Source: Nigrospora sphaerica
Taxonomy: Eukaryota > Ascomycota > Sordariomycetes > Amphisphaeriales > Apiosporaceae
Assembly: GCA_018287875.1 (NCBI GenBank)
Contig: JAGVVL010000022.1
Span: forward strand, 2,418,001-2,482,000
Direction: 5' to 3'
Length of the DNA: 64,000 nucleotides
The notes under the pieces are model-generated. The model was not told where the DNA came from, made no database searches, and saw only the letters and a program-made list of their open reading frames with translations. Of the stretch, positions 1-9,901 are shown piece by piece; the stretch's first letter is position 1; each line of letters starts with the position of its first letter. Both the position numbers and the translations under genes were made by a program.

Positions 1-846
1 CTCCTTGGGCCAAGAGAAAGTGGCCACGCGACCGACGGCGTGGTGTGGCAGGCAGCTCAACCACAGGCCAGCGGCTTCGGCAATGGGCGCCGTGTAACAC
101 CTCCTTGGGAAGAAGATTCATGACGCTGGAAGGCCCCGAGCATGTCCCGTGGGGCCCGATCTGGCTGCAAGATCCCCTAATCCCTTCCCTTGGATGGGTT
201 CCGGACGATGACCCAGCACCGATAGCATATACATGCTTGCGCAGCATGTTGCACGACCTGCAAATAGCTGTCGACGGGACGTCAAGAGGCCTGCCAACGT
301 CTCACTCGCACACTTCGTATGTCACAAGCAGGCCGCCTACCTTGCCGAGGCAATACCTCTTCTTCAAGTAAGCCCGCCGAAGCGTGGGGCTCCAACAATA
401 CCCCAATGACCCCAATTCCCCTCGCGATGCATCTGACTGTGTCTGGAAAAATGTGGACGGTTGCTCTTTTCCGGCCCCTTTGCCTGAAAGCGCCGTGTAG
501 AAGCGACCCAATCACGCTACGGGAACCCCGCGAAACCCGCTTACTGCGACGGCTTCGTCTGGGCAGATCCGCCGTATATTGCCGGCATCGCGCCCGGGAC
601 AAAAAACAGGGAGATAAGCGCGGCCGGCTGCGGGGAAGGTCTTCGATAGCTAGCTGCCCTGTCTGGATCGTATACGATCCAGGGATATAGCGGCCGGCAG
701 CCCCTTGATTGACGACTTCAGCGTGGCTCCATCCCACATTCAGTCTTTGCCCGTCGTGCTGAGGATATTCGCTTTCCCGTCCTCGAAGTCACCGCCGAGC
801 AGCGTCACCACAAGTCTCCCATCGCAACGCCTTGCCGCCCTTCGCG
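1..846. other. Gene-free left edge and SDR upstream region
   Basis: No convincing coding region. The open frames here are arginine/serine-rich and lack family features. The stretch ends just before the dehydrogenase start and holds the 20-bp palindrome listed separately. Confidence 0.6.
663..682. promoter_or_regulatory. 20-bp perfect palindrome upstream of the dehydrogenase
   Basis: All ten base pairs match around a centre between 672 and 673; the core reads GGATCGTATACGATCC. It ends 164 bp before the start codon at 847. Such symmetry suits a dimeric DNA-binding protein, and the two GATCG half sites loosely recall GATC-type light-responsive sites of fungi. The binding protein and the role are guesses. 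Confidence 0.35.
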
Positions 847-1819
847 ATGGCATTGGAGGGCATGGTATACGCCCTGAGCGGCGGCGCTCGTGGTATCGGG
901 CTGGCAACCGCCCAGATACTGTCCAAAAAAGGCGCGACCGTCTGTGTAGCCGACGTGAGCCCAGTCCAGCTGAAGGTCGTCGAGGACTATTTTTCCCCGC
1001 TCGGCGTGCCCTTTTCCGTCACCGAGGTGGACGTCTCAAAGCGGGAGCAGGTCGATGCGTGGATCAACGGCATTGTTGAGAAGTATGGTAAACTTGATGG
1101 TGCCGCCAATTGCGCGGGCATCATCGGAAAGCACCATGGTCTTCGTGGTGTTCACGAACTGGAAGACAGCGAATGGCACAGCATCATGGCGGTAAGTGAC
1201 CACTGAGATGGCCGCCCGGCCATTGCCGTCTATAAGCACCCCCAGCACGACTTTCCGAGGCTTTCCAAGTTGGAGGAGGGAATAGGTCGAGTGACATCGT
1301 ACGCTGGTTGGCCACATCACGAGAAACGAGGCTGACCGACCCGGCCCAGGTCAACTTGACTGGAATGATGTATTGCCTACGCGCCCAGCTGCAGAAGATT
1401 GTAGACGGTGGTTCCATCGTAAATGTCTCTTCGATTCAGGGGACTCAAGGTACCACGATCATGCCGCCACAGCCCATGCTCCAAGCCCGACGCTGACACA
1501 CGAACCCTCAGGTTTTGCCTACCATGGAGCATACTCGGCAAGCAAGCACGGCGTCATAGGTCTGACCAAGGCGGCCGCCAAGGAGAACGGAAAGCGCGAG
1601 GTTCGGGTCAATGCCGTGGCCCCAGGAGCCATCTACACCCCCCTGATGCAGGAGAATTGGGATCTGGTCAACAGGCCCGCCGACGCGCCTTTTGACGACG
1701 GCGCCGCATTCGGGCGGCAAGGGACAGCGGAGGAATGTGCCAACGTAATTGTATTCTTGCTCAGCCCTGAAAGCAAGTATGTGAGCGGCAGCGTGTACTC
1801 TGTCGACGGAGCGTGGTGA
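847..1819 (+). CDS. Short-chain dehydrogenase/reductase (classical SDR)
   Basis: Cytosolic NAD(P)(H)-dependent oxidoreductase; substrate unknown. Three exons, 847-1191, 1350-1449 and 1512-1819, splice in frame with GT-AG borders to 250 residues, the usual classical SDR size. Visible motifs: a nucleotide-binding turn SGGARGIG (residues 11-18, the first glycine position shifted to SG), an aspartate after the second strand (VADVS, about residue 36) that favours NAD(H), NCAG (88-91), catalytic Ser143, and Tyr156-x3-Lys160 in YSASK. The C-terminal VDGAW tail is also typical. The ATG at 847 is the first in frame; the frame upstream of it has only TTG. The gene is convergent with NatB, 143 bp between stops. 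No biosynthetic neighbours suggest a pathway. Confidence 0.9.
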
Positions 1820-1962
1820 GCGGTGCAGCCGGAGTGGGAGCCGGGTCTGTCGGCGGCGCTCGCGTTCAGGGGGTGCCAAGGAAGCGCCAGCTCTCTCCTG
1901 TTAAAAGGTAGCTGCAGTATTCTTCAGAGTAATGGACGAATGCCATAATTACACGGCTCCTT

Positions 1963-2603
1963 TCAGAAGACGTCCTCAGGGTCGACGGTGAAATCTCTGC
2001 CGTTCTCCCGCACGTGCTCCCTCTTAGTGTCTCGTTTCATAGGCTTGCGCATATCATATGCATCTTCGCCACCGGCCGAAGGATCGTTCACATTCTCCCC
2101 GTAGTAGTCCTTGACCACACGGAAGACACTGTAGCCCATGCTTTCGTAAAAACGTATGGCACGCAGGTTGCTCTTGCGGACGAACAGGTCCACGAAGTAG
2201 GCGTTGCCCTCTTCGCCTGCCACTTCGAGTTTCTCCGTGAGGATCTTGCCGATGCCCATGCGACGCGCCTCAGGTGCCACGGTCAGGGCGGTAATATGGG
2301 CATGCCAGGGGAGATAGTGCTCAGACATTTTGAAATAGTCGGGAGAGCTCTCGAGCTTGCCCATAACTGTGCCCGTCGGTCAGTACGGGGCATTTCGCGA
2401 TCCACTGTTCGTCACGACGGGTATGGCCACTCACTATAGCCGATGATGTTCCCCTTGTCATCAACGGCCACCTGGAACATGGAAGGCCATTTTGCGTAGT
2501 ACTGGAGGTAGAAGCTCAAGTCGTACGTCTCGGTTAGAGGATCCAGGTTGCATTTGGAGATCTTGTTCAGATCACTGGGCTGGAAGCGACGGAACGACGC
2601 CAT
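1963..2603 (-). CDS. NAT3: N-terminal acetyltransferase B catalytic subunit (Naa20/Nat3)
   Basis: GNAT enzyme that acetylates nascent chains beginning Met-Asp, Met-Glu, Met-Asn or Met-Gln, acting at the ribosome with Mdm20/Naa25. Two exons on the minus strand, 2603-2435 and 2366-1963, joined across a 68-nt GT-AG intron, give 190 residues. Family hallmarks: NLDPLTETY near the N-terminus (about 18-26), FYLQYYAKWP, GYIMGK across the splice, HITALTVAPE, the acetyl-CoA loop RRMGIG (about 91-96), VDLFVRKSN, YSVFRVVKDYY and EDAYDMRK. These match the Naa20 family closely, as does the length. The splice choice is confirmed because it recreates GYIMGK. The C-terminal tail ends in TVDPEDVF. Confidence 0.95.
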
Positions 2604-5017
2604 TGCGACGGGGAAATAGGCACCCCGGATGGGGGGAAGCAAAGTGCCCAGAGTCGACGGTGCGACAAGAGTAGCTGGAGGGGGTGGTCGCTGTCTGCCG
2701 TCGCTTCGGAACACGGCTGCAAATGGCCCCTACAAGACCGAACCACGCGGGTGCTGAGACACGCGACTGTAGAGTGCGGAGTGAAGGAGGAGCCAAGTGT
2801 ATCGAAGGTATGGCAGTTGGTGTACAGTTGGCGGCGGCAACTACTTAGCCAGACGTCTCCAGCTGGGTTTCTGGCCGCTCGCGAAAGAATGGGATATGAA
2901 GCTCTCCATCCCGCCGGAAGCTGGAATTTCCACCCAAACGTCCTGTTGCCCCACCACGACAAAAAGGGCCAAAGGTACCGCACCCGCAGCCAATTCCGCA
3001 AGCTCTGAGACGTACCTAATAATACAACATCCGACCATACCGAGTTCCTCGGGTGCACGATGACGATTTATAGACACCTCGGGTTTCGGTAGTTTCGGTA
3101 CCTATCTATCCACCTCATAAGACACACCCGTGTCTCATAGTGAGAGGTACCTCAAGTACTCGAGTGCCTATTTGGCTGTGGCGGTTTTGGAGCAGCCATG
3201 GATGAATTGCCAGCGTCTTGAGACAGAACCAAAAGGGGCGACCAGAATGGCCTTGCATCGGTCGACCGATTCCACCAGAGCTTGTTCAATGCACCACCGT
3301 CGCAAAGCGCGTGCGTGCAACTTCGATTTGCCATGGTCCAATTAATGGGGGGTACGGATGTTGAGTCGTGCGGTCGGCCGGGGCCAATTTGTGGAGGGGA
3401 GATCTCGAGCCAACCTACCTTTCCTGGGTCCATTGGCAAGGCGACGGTAGATGAACGTCAATCAAACCGGAACCTCACTCCGGGCGGTAGTCTTGGTGCG
3501 GCTGCTTGTTCGCGTGCCCAAAGCACAAGCACTGTTTCTCCCCGATGCCTGCGTCTGGCGGCACGGCGCCTCTAGCCGTCGCTCGCATGCACGCCCGCGG
3601 CAAGAGGTGTGTAAGTCCATGGACTGGGCGTACGTAGTATGAAGAGGTTCGTATGGTCAGTAAAGGCTCGAATGCGAGAGGACGGTTCGAACAACTATGC
3701 GGGTGGTGAGAGAGCTACAACGTGGCTGGTTCCATTACGGGCACCCAACGCCAGCAAAACGGCGACCAGTATCGGGCACCGGCACTATCACCAGGAACAG
3801 CGACGGCCAAAAAGACAAACAGCAAACGTGCCAGTTCTAGTCAGTACTAAGATAGGGAAGGAGACAGCATTCTCCAATGGCCACCCTCACGCGCGTCCGT
3901 ACGTTTGGTAGGATACAAGGACCGTCCTTGTCCATGCTTTGTGTCGCTTGCCTAGCGCTCCTCGTCGTTGACCCGGCGGGCTCTCAAGCCTCCCGGACTA
4001 ACTTGATCGGCATGGGATGAAAGGACAGGTCGGTAAATAGTATGGCGATGGGGAATGGGATGATGTGCGAAGCAACGCATCCATCATTTTGCCTGCATGC
4101 ATATCGACCAGGTGTCGCCCACGGAACTCATTGCTTCTGACGTGGTTCGCAGCGGATGCCAAAGTCTCCTTTCCCCCTGTCTCGGCCACAACAACGCTGC
4201 CGCTGCCGCCGCCGCTGCCGCCGCCGCCGCTGCTGCTGTTGCTGTTGCCATCCGAGCCCAGGTCGATAGGTTGATTTTTTCCCCGATCCCTTCTCTTCTT
4301 CTGCTTCCTCCTTCCTCTGTCCTCAGGTACCAAAAGGACAAAGAGGTGTGGCATCAGGCGCCCCGACATTCTGCACACGCGCCTCGGGCATCCGGGGTCT
4401 ATTCGGTAGGGGGCTCTTTGCTATACACGCCTGGTCCTTGTCCGCATCACTTATGCTCCATTCTCTTCCCCAGTCCCCTGCATCCCCTCTCTCCCTCCCT
4501 CCCTCCCTCTCTCTTTCTCTGCCACCACACTCGCTCGTTCGACTCCACCCAGCGACAGGAAGGGAAACGAACAATCAACAGCCATAGCCAGGACTACTAA
4601 GCAGAGCAAACCCACTGGAGGCTTCTTTGTCTACATACCTGCCTACTGCTACTACCCACCTCCTCTTCTTCTCGCCTTCTCCAAGCCACGAACGTGTAGC
4701 CGCCAGCAACGCGACCACGGGGAAGATAGAAACAAAGAAAACAAAAGGCCAAGACCGGCACTGCAGGCACGCACGACCCTGATTGTGGTGGGACGCCCTG
4801 CCGATAAATTAATTACCTACTATCCAAACAAGTACATGTACCTAACCTAACCTACCCAAAAGCAAGCAACCCTTTCCCCAGCGACGTTCCCGCCCACTGC
4901 CGGCCTCGAGGCTGCTGATCATTGGCACCTGACAATACCCGTTCTACCTGCAGGGGTCCTTTTTGAAAAAGCCCCTGGCGCCGACTGACGGCCGCCATCC
5001 ACCACCCCCGCGATAGA
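2604..5017. other. 2.4-kb gene-free divergent intergenic region
   Basis: It separates the divergent NatB and 5018 genes. I see no gene. It carries repeated TACCTA-type motifs (about 3013, 3100, 4815, 4838), a GCN trinucleotide repeat and a pyrimidine-rich block at about 4480-4520. The last is common in the leaders of filamentous-fungal promoters. Confidence 0.5.
4195..4249. repeat. GCC/GCT trinucleotide repeat
   Basis: About 18 consecutive GCC/GCT/GTT-type triplets. Both strands can be read as alanine or other homopolymers, but no coding context surrounds them. Treated as a simple repeat in the upstream region of the 5018 gene. Confidence 0.75.
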
Positions 5018-6169
5018 ATGCCCTCGTCTCCGCGAACACCGCGGCATTCGCGACATTCGTCCACCATGGAAAACTCGTACCCCAACTCCAGCCCGGGCGG
5101 CTCGCCCATCGTGCGCATGGCCTCCAAGTCGTCGATAGACCGCAACAGCATCAATGAACAGGACCTCAGCATGCTCGGTAACGCCGACCAGGGCAACGGC
5201 CTGGGCAATCTCGCAGACGAGCTGGCCGATGCTCTCTCGGGCTCGGGCGACGAAGACGAAGAATACTACGAAGACGGCGAGCGGCCACCCGAAAACGGTG
5301 TCGGCAACGACGACCAGGAGCCCGACCGAGCCCGACCCGGCGCCGACGGGGTTCGGGATACTGGCGCCGATGGGGCAAGCCAGGACAGCGGCCGGCCCAC
5401 CCACAAGAAGAACCAGATGAGTCTCAGCCTGCCCAAAGGACGAGGCCACCGCCGACAAGGAAGCAATTACGACGGGAGCGAGTACGGCTCCGACTCAGAC
5501 CTGGAATCTCCAGGCATGCCGCCCAGCCTGGTCGCCAGGATAGACGCCGTCGACTCGTTGGCGCGGCGGGGCACCGAAAGGAGTCCCGCCGACGACGTGT
5601 TCAAGCGGGTGACGGACGGCCTGCGGGACCTGGGCTCGCAGTCGGGCGTCGAGGGAAGCACCACGAGGCTGATCACGGCCCATTCGGCTCTGGCCACGCA
5701 CGTGGCTCACCAGACCCGACAACTGCACAACCTTACCTTCCCCCTGCTGTCGCCTCTCGTGGCGCCACCCGACGCTGAAACCATCGACGAGCTCCTGCCG
5801 GTGCTTGTTGCGCTCGCCGAGGACGTGCCTCGGCCCACGACGCCGGCATATAACTCGCTCGGCGCGTTGCACTCGGTGACGTCGGACCTGGTCCAGACGC
5901 TCAACTACTTGTCCGATACCCTCCAGATGTCACGGCAGACGACGACAATTGCGACGAGGCGACTGAGGTCGGCCAAGGAAATGGTGGCCGAGATGAAGCG
6001 GGAGGAAGAACTCAGAGAGGAGGGCGAGCGCTGGCTGAACAAGGGAAACTGGGGCGAACGCCTCGAGAAACGCGAGTGTGCCGGCATATGTGCCGACGTG
6101 GTGGGCGGTTTCGAGGAAGTCTGCGACAGCTGGCGGGCGAGACTGCTTGCCCAGGCCGAATCGGCGTGA
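5018..6169 (+). CDS. Unrecognised acidic/helical protein, 383 residues
   Basis: Single-exon gene; I do not recognise the family. Residues 1-45 are Ser/Pro-rich (SSPGGSP, KSSIDRNS) and look phosphorylatable. An acidic run GDEDEEYYED lies at about 77-86. After a charged, presumably disordered segment to about residue 160, the C-terminal 220 residues look globular and helical. They contain HQTRQLHNLTFPLLSPLV, a TIDELLPVLVALAEDVPRP stretch, LNYLSDTLQMSRQTT, and a final charged helix pair with ERWLNKGNWGERLEKREC. There is no signal peptide or membrane segment. The helical C-terminus would suit a subunit of a cytoskeletal, kinetochore or scaffold complex, but that is only a guess. The length and codon use support a real gene, and the ATG at 5018 follows a CT-rich leader. 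Confidence 0.75.
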   Translation: MPSSPRTPRHSRHSSTMENSYPNSSPGGSPIVRMASKSSIDRNSINEQDLSMLGNADQGNGLGNLADELADALSGSGDEDEEYYEDGERPPENGVGNDDQEPDRARPGADGVRDTGADGASQDSGRPTHKKNQMSLSLPKGRGHRRQGSNYDGSEYGSDSDLESPGMPPSLVARIDAVDSLARRGTERSPADDVFKRVTDGLRDLGSQSGVEGSTTRLITAHSALATHVAHQTRQLHNLTFPLLSPLVAPPDAETIDELLPVLVALAEDVPRPTTPAYNSLGALHSVTSDLVQTLNYLSDTLQMSRQTTTIATRRLRSAKEMVAEMKREEELREEGERWLNKGNWGERLEKRECAGICADVVGGFEEVCDSWRARLLAQAESA

Positions 6170-7226
6170 TGAACGACGGCATTTTTTAAACTCCCTGGCC
6201 CTGCCAAACCCTCATTCGGGTTGCCCCTCCTCGCGTCTGCTTCGCCGTGCAAAAGCCGGCCGGCGTGGATAGCCGGAACACGAGCGAAGTTGCCCCAACA
6301 CGCGACCGAAGGGGCGGCACCATAGACATATCCCCCTTTGTAATGAACGGCAACATCTTCTGGACGCGGTTACACGACGTAGCAGCAACTTCCCGGCAGC
6401 ATGACGGCGTTGGGTACATTGGACGGTAAAGTGAGGGTCCTCACTTGACGAGATGATGGAAGATAGAGCGGATTACTTGTGATTACGATGCGGGGGCGGG
6501 CCACTGGCATATAGACGATTTGCTACACGCGAGTGGTGAAGCAGCGGCAGGAATTCCGAGATTGAACGGCGTTGCCTTCCCGGGGGTCTATTTCCCACAC
6601 CCCGCAGGGGGGGACAGACATTCTATGTTCTCCCCCATGACTCGGGTTCGCACCCCCTATTACCTACCAGCGTTACTGGGCTGCCGCTACCCATCTTGCC
6701 CGTCGCTAGTTCGCCTGGGGATCCCCCCATTCGTAGTCACAGGAACACCGCGCCGGAGGTTTACGTTTGGCCTCATATTTGGGTAGGTCATGATGGGATT
6801 TGGCCCGAATTAGGCATCGAGTGGTGAGTGGAGGGCACGCGTCAGGAAAGAAGACATGTTGCTAGCTAATCAGTACCTGGGGAAGATGTTGGGTATACAA
6901 AAAGAACAAGGTGGCGTAGCAGACGCGGCCACTTCGTATCCGGCCCAGAATCGGAACGCCTCGCCCTAAATGACGAGTGGATTACATGATTAGTAAAGAC
7001 CACTGCCGACTCGCGGGGGAGGGTTGGGGGTCTGCCCTTGCCCCTCCTCTCTCCTCCCGTCGCCTCCCCCTTTTCGCCCAACGCCTCAGCCAAGCAAATA
7101 CACATAAGCGCGTGGCTTCGTTGAAACGAGCCTTCTGGTATCATTTTGTGGAGAAAAGACAGGAAAATGCAGAGCGGCCGCGACGACGACGGGGACGACG
7201 TTGCCGGCAGGGCGCGGGCGGCCGTA
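6170..7226. other. Convergent intergenic region
   Basis: Lies between the stop codons of the 5018 gene and the RGS-LOV gene, so it holds only 3' flanks. No gene seen; small open frames here are low-complexity. Confidence 0.5.
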
Positions 7227-9901
7227 TTACTGGTCCACCATGCGGTAGATCTCCGTCTCGAGTCTCGAAATGGACGGGTTCGCCGACTGCAGAGGATGGT
7301 GGTGGTGGTGGCGTTGCGACGGGGGCGCATCGACGGCCGGAGTGCCGTTGCGGTAGTGGTGGGCGAGGGCGGCGACGGAGGGCACGCGGGCGCCGGCGCG
7401 GCTCGCGCGGCCGGCGGCGACGACGGCGCCGCCGCCGGGCTTGAGCAGGGGGTCGGCGTGGAGGTGGTGGTCGTCGACGGCGCGATGGGCGTCGGCGAAG
7501 CTGCCGAGGCTCATGCCGTCGCTGCTGTCGCGGCCGGCGCTGGGGCGGCGGATGAAGCGCTCGACGGGCGGGGCGTCGCGGGCGGGCCGCAGGCCGTGGG
7601 GGTCGGCCTCGTCGTCGACGAGCACCACCATCCAGACGCCGACGGCGCCGTTGGAGCCCAGCAGCGGCGTCGCGTGGATCCAGCGCGGGCGGCCCTCGGG
7701 GTCGGCGCGAGTCGTCCAGCGCACCTTGGCCGTCACGCCCGAGCCGTCGGCAAAGGCCTGCTCGATGGCGTCGCGCACGCGCGCCGAGCCGCCCACGCGC
7801 GCCAGGAAGTGCGACTGCAGCATGCCCGGCACGCGTAGGCTGGGCGACGCGAACAGCACCTTGAGCGACGGGTACGGCCGCACCAGCAGGTAGTGCTCGT
7901 AGACGCCGCTCAGCCGCCCGCCGCCGTCGAGGCTCAACTGCGGCGACGCCGCCGCCTCGCGTAGCCCCTGCCGACTCGACACAGTGCGCAGGATCGGGTC
8001 CGACTCCTTGCGGTTCAGCGTCGTGTCGTCGCAGATGAGCAGCCGCGGCTTGTGCCAGTTGGACACGTGCTCCTGCTTGGACATGTCCTCCTGCTTGACG
8101 CGGTGCATCGAGCCGCCGAACTCGCGGACGGTGCGTAGCTCCTGCATGTTAAACATGGCCGCCAGCTCGCGGAACTCGTCCCTTTCCTGCTCGGGCGACA
8201 GCGGCATCGGCTTCACCGCGTTCTCGTCGCTCTCGGCCCTCTCTGCAGTCTCGCCCTTCTGCCGCGCCGCGCGCGCCCGGAGCTCCTCGTGGTGGTCGGG
8301 CTCCCCGGGCGGGCCCTTGGGCGACAGCTCGGGTTTCTCGCGCTCCATGAGCCGGTAGAGCGACTCGAGCCCGGCGCACTCCTTGACGAGGCCCGAGACG
8401 TCCACCTGCGCGCCGATGCAGTACCGCACCGTCCCGCGGCTGTCGTACAGGGGCGCCACCATCAGCAGGTTCATGAAGGGCGTGCCGTCCCGTCGGTAGT
8501 TGAGGAACGTCTCGCAGTGCTCCACCCCCGCCTTGAGCTTCTCCCGGAGGCGGCGCACGCTGTGCGGATTCGTCTTGGGCCCCTGCAGGAAGCGGCAGTT
8601 GCGCCCGAGCACGTAGGTCATGCCGTACTGCGTCGTCCGGTGGAACTCTGTTGCCCCGTGGTTAGGAAGGAAGAACGGGCCGGAAAGAGGAGAAGAAGAA
8701 CAAGAAGAAGGGGGCGCCTTGCGGCCGGGGGAAACTCGCCTTCACTGGCAAACACGATGGGGTTGTCGGGCCGCGACGGATCCGTGAGACAAAAGACCTC
8801 GGCCAAACCCTCGGACATCTCGCGGAGCGGTGCCGGCAGCGTGTCGGCGATGCGTCGCTTGATGGTCAAGCTGACGGTCTGGATGTACGTGTGGGTGATG
8901 TAGGCGGGGAGGTCCTCGTTGGCGAGTGTCTCGAACGCCTTGTCGGCCTTGGCCCGCAGCGACATGTTCACCGTCCGGGCCGCCGGATCTTCGGTAAAGT
9001 CGAGGCCTTTGATGGGGCTCAGGGCCTCGGCCACGGCGTTGGCGTAGTTGATGGCCCGCAGAGCCTTGAGCGTGTCCAGGTAGTAGACTAGCACGGGCAC
9101 CGATTCGGGCCGGCAGCTGCAGAGGAAGGTGGTAAATCGCTGGAGCAGGACGGGGTCATCGAACACGACGGCCAAATGCTTGACAGAAAAGAGAAGTTCC
9201 GACTGCGTTTCGAGCGAGTACTGCTTACCGACGGCATGTGCGGGCACTACGAGGTCGAACGACGAAGGGTCGATCTCTTCCTCGGCCAAGGGCTCGAGCC
9301 CGTCTTCCCCGCCGGCTCTGGCCTGCAGCGGGGCGAGCGAGGTCGCTCCGAGGAAAGAAGACGCCGAGGATTCTGCCTTTGACCGTGATGAGAGAACGCT
9401 CTTGGGAGCTGACGAAGCTGTGCGGCTAACAGTATCAAGGAGATCCTCCTCAGCCTCGGGCGAGCTGAAGTGGGCAAAGGCCGCTTGGTCCCGATGGCTC
9501 AAGGCGCTGGGGTTACCGATTTTGTTAGCACTCGACGGCGCCCCGGGGCCCGGAGCAGCGGCCGCGACTCACCTCGGAGCTCTAGACCTTGTGCCGCCGA
9601 GCGTGTTTGGGTTGATGGGTCGCAGGGGAGGCGACTCGGGCTCGTCCCGAAAGCCGGGGCTCTGGCGCACATTTCTAAAGGCCTCCGGCGACGTGAGGAA
9701 GTCGACAACATCCTGTCGCCGGCTGGACCTCCTCGTCGGTATGTCGGGAATGGCTGCGCCGCCGCCTTCGTCGCTGCTGTGGAACGCGCCGATCGACCGA
9801 ACACTCATGGAGCTCTCGCGCCCGTCGTTTAGAAACGACGAGGGCTCTCGCTGCGCCTGAGAGCTGGCGACGTCACGATGCGACATGTCGACGGTCCCCA
9901 T
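7227..9901 (-). CDS. RGS-LOV blue-light photoreceptor with C-terminal PAS domain
   Basis: Predicted flavin photoreceptor coupling blue light to an RGS (regulator of G-protein signalling) module. Exons on the minus strand: 9901-9573, 9506-8740 and 8647-7227, giving 838 residues. Domains: disordered Ser-rich N-terminus; RGS-like helical region about 216-320; LOV domain about 340-450 with the flavin motif GRNCRFLQGP, adduct Cys383, and NYRRDGTPFMNLL; a charged helical linker at about 522-550; a second PAS-like domain about 614-710; a low-complexity tail with a His run. This order matches the ascomycete RGS-LOV family, whose Botrytis member BcLOV4 is known to bind anionic membrane lipids in light. 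Intron 1 is GT-AG. Intron 2 (8739-8648) uses a GC donor, the choice that recreates FASEEFHRTTQYG. A competing GT donor (GCC A|GTGAAG) would drop two conserved residues. Confidence 0.92.

Noticed and set aside
4097..4600. 167-residue frame with poly-Ala
   Set aside because: Created by the GCN simple repeat; no flanking conserved sequence.
7146..8903. Plus-strand open frames of 120-230 residues
   Set aside because: Antisense to the RGS-LOV gene.
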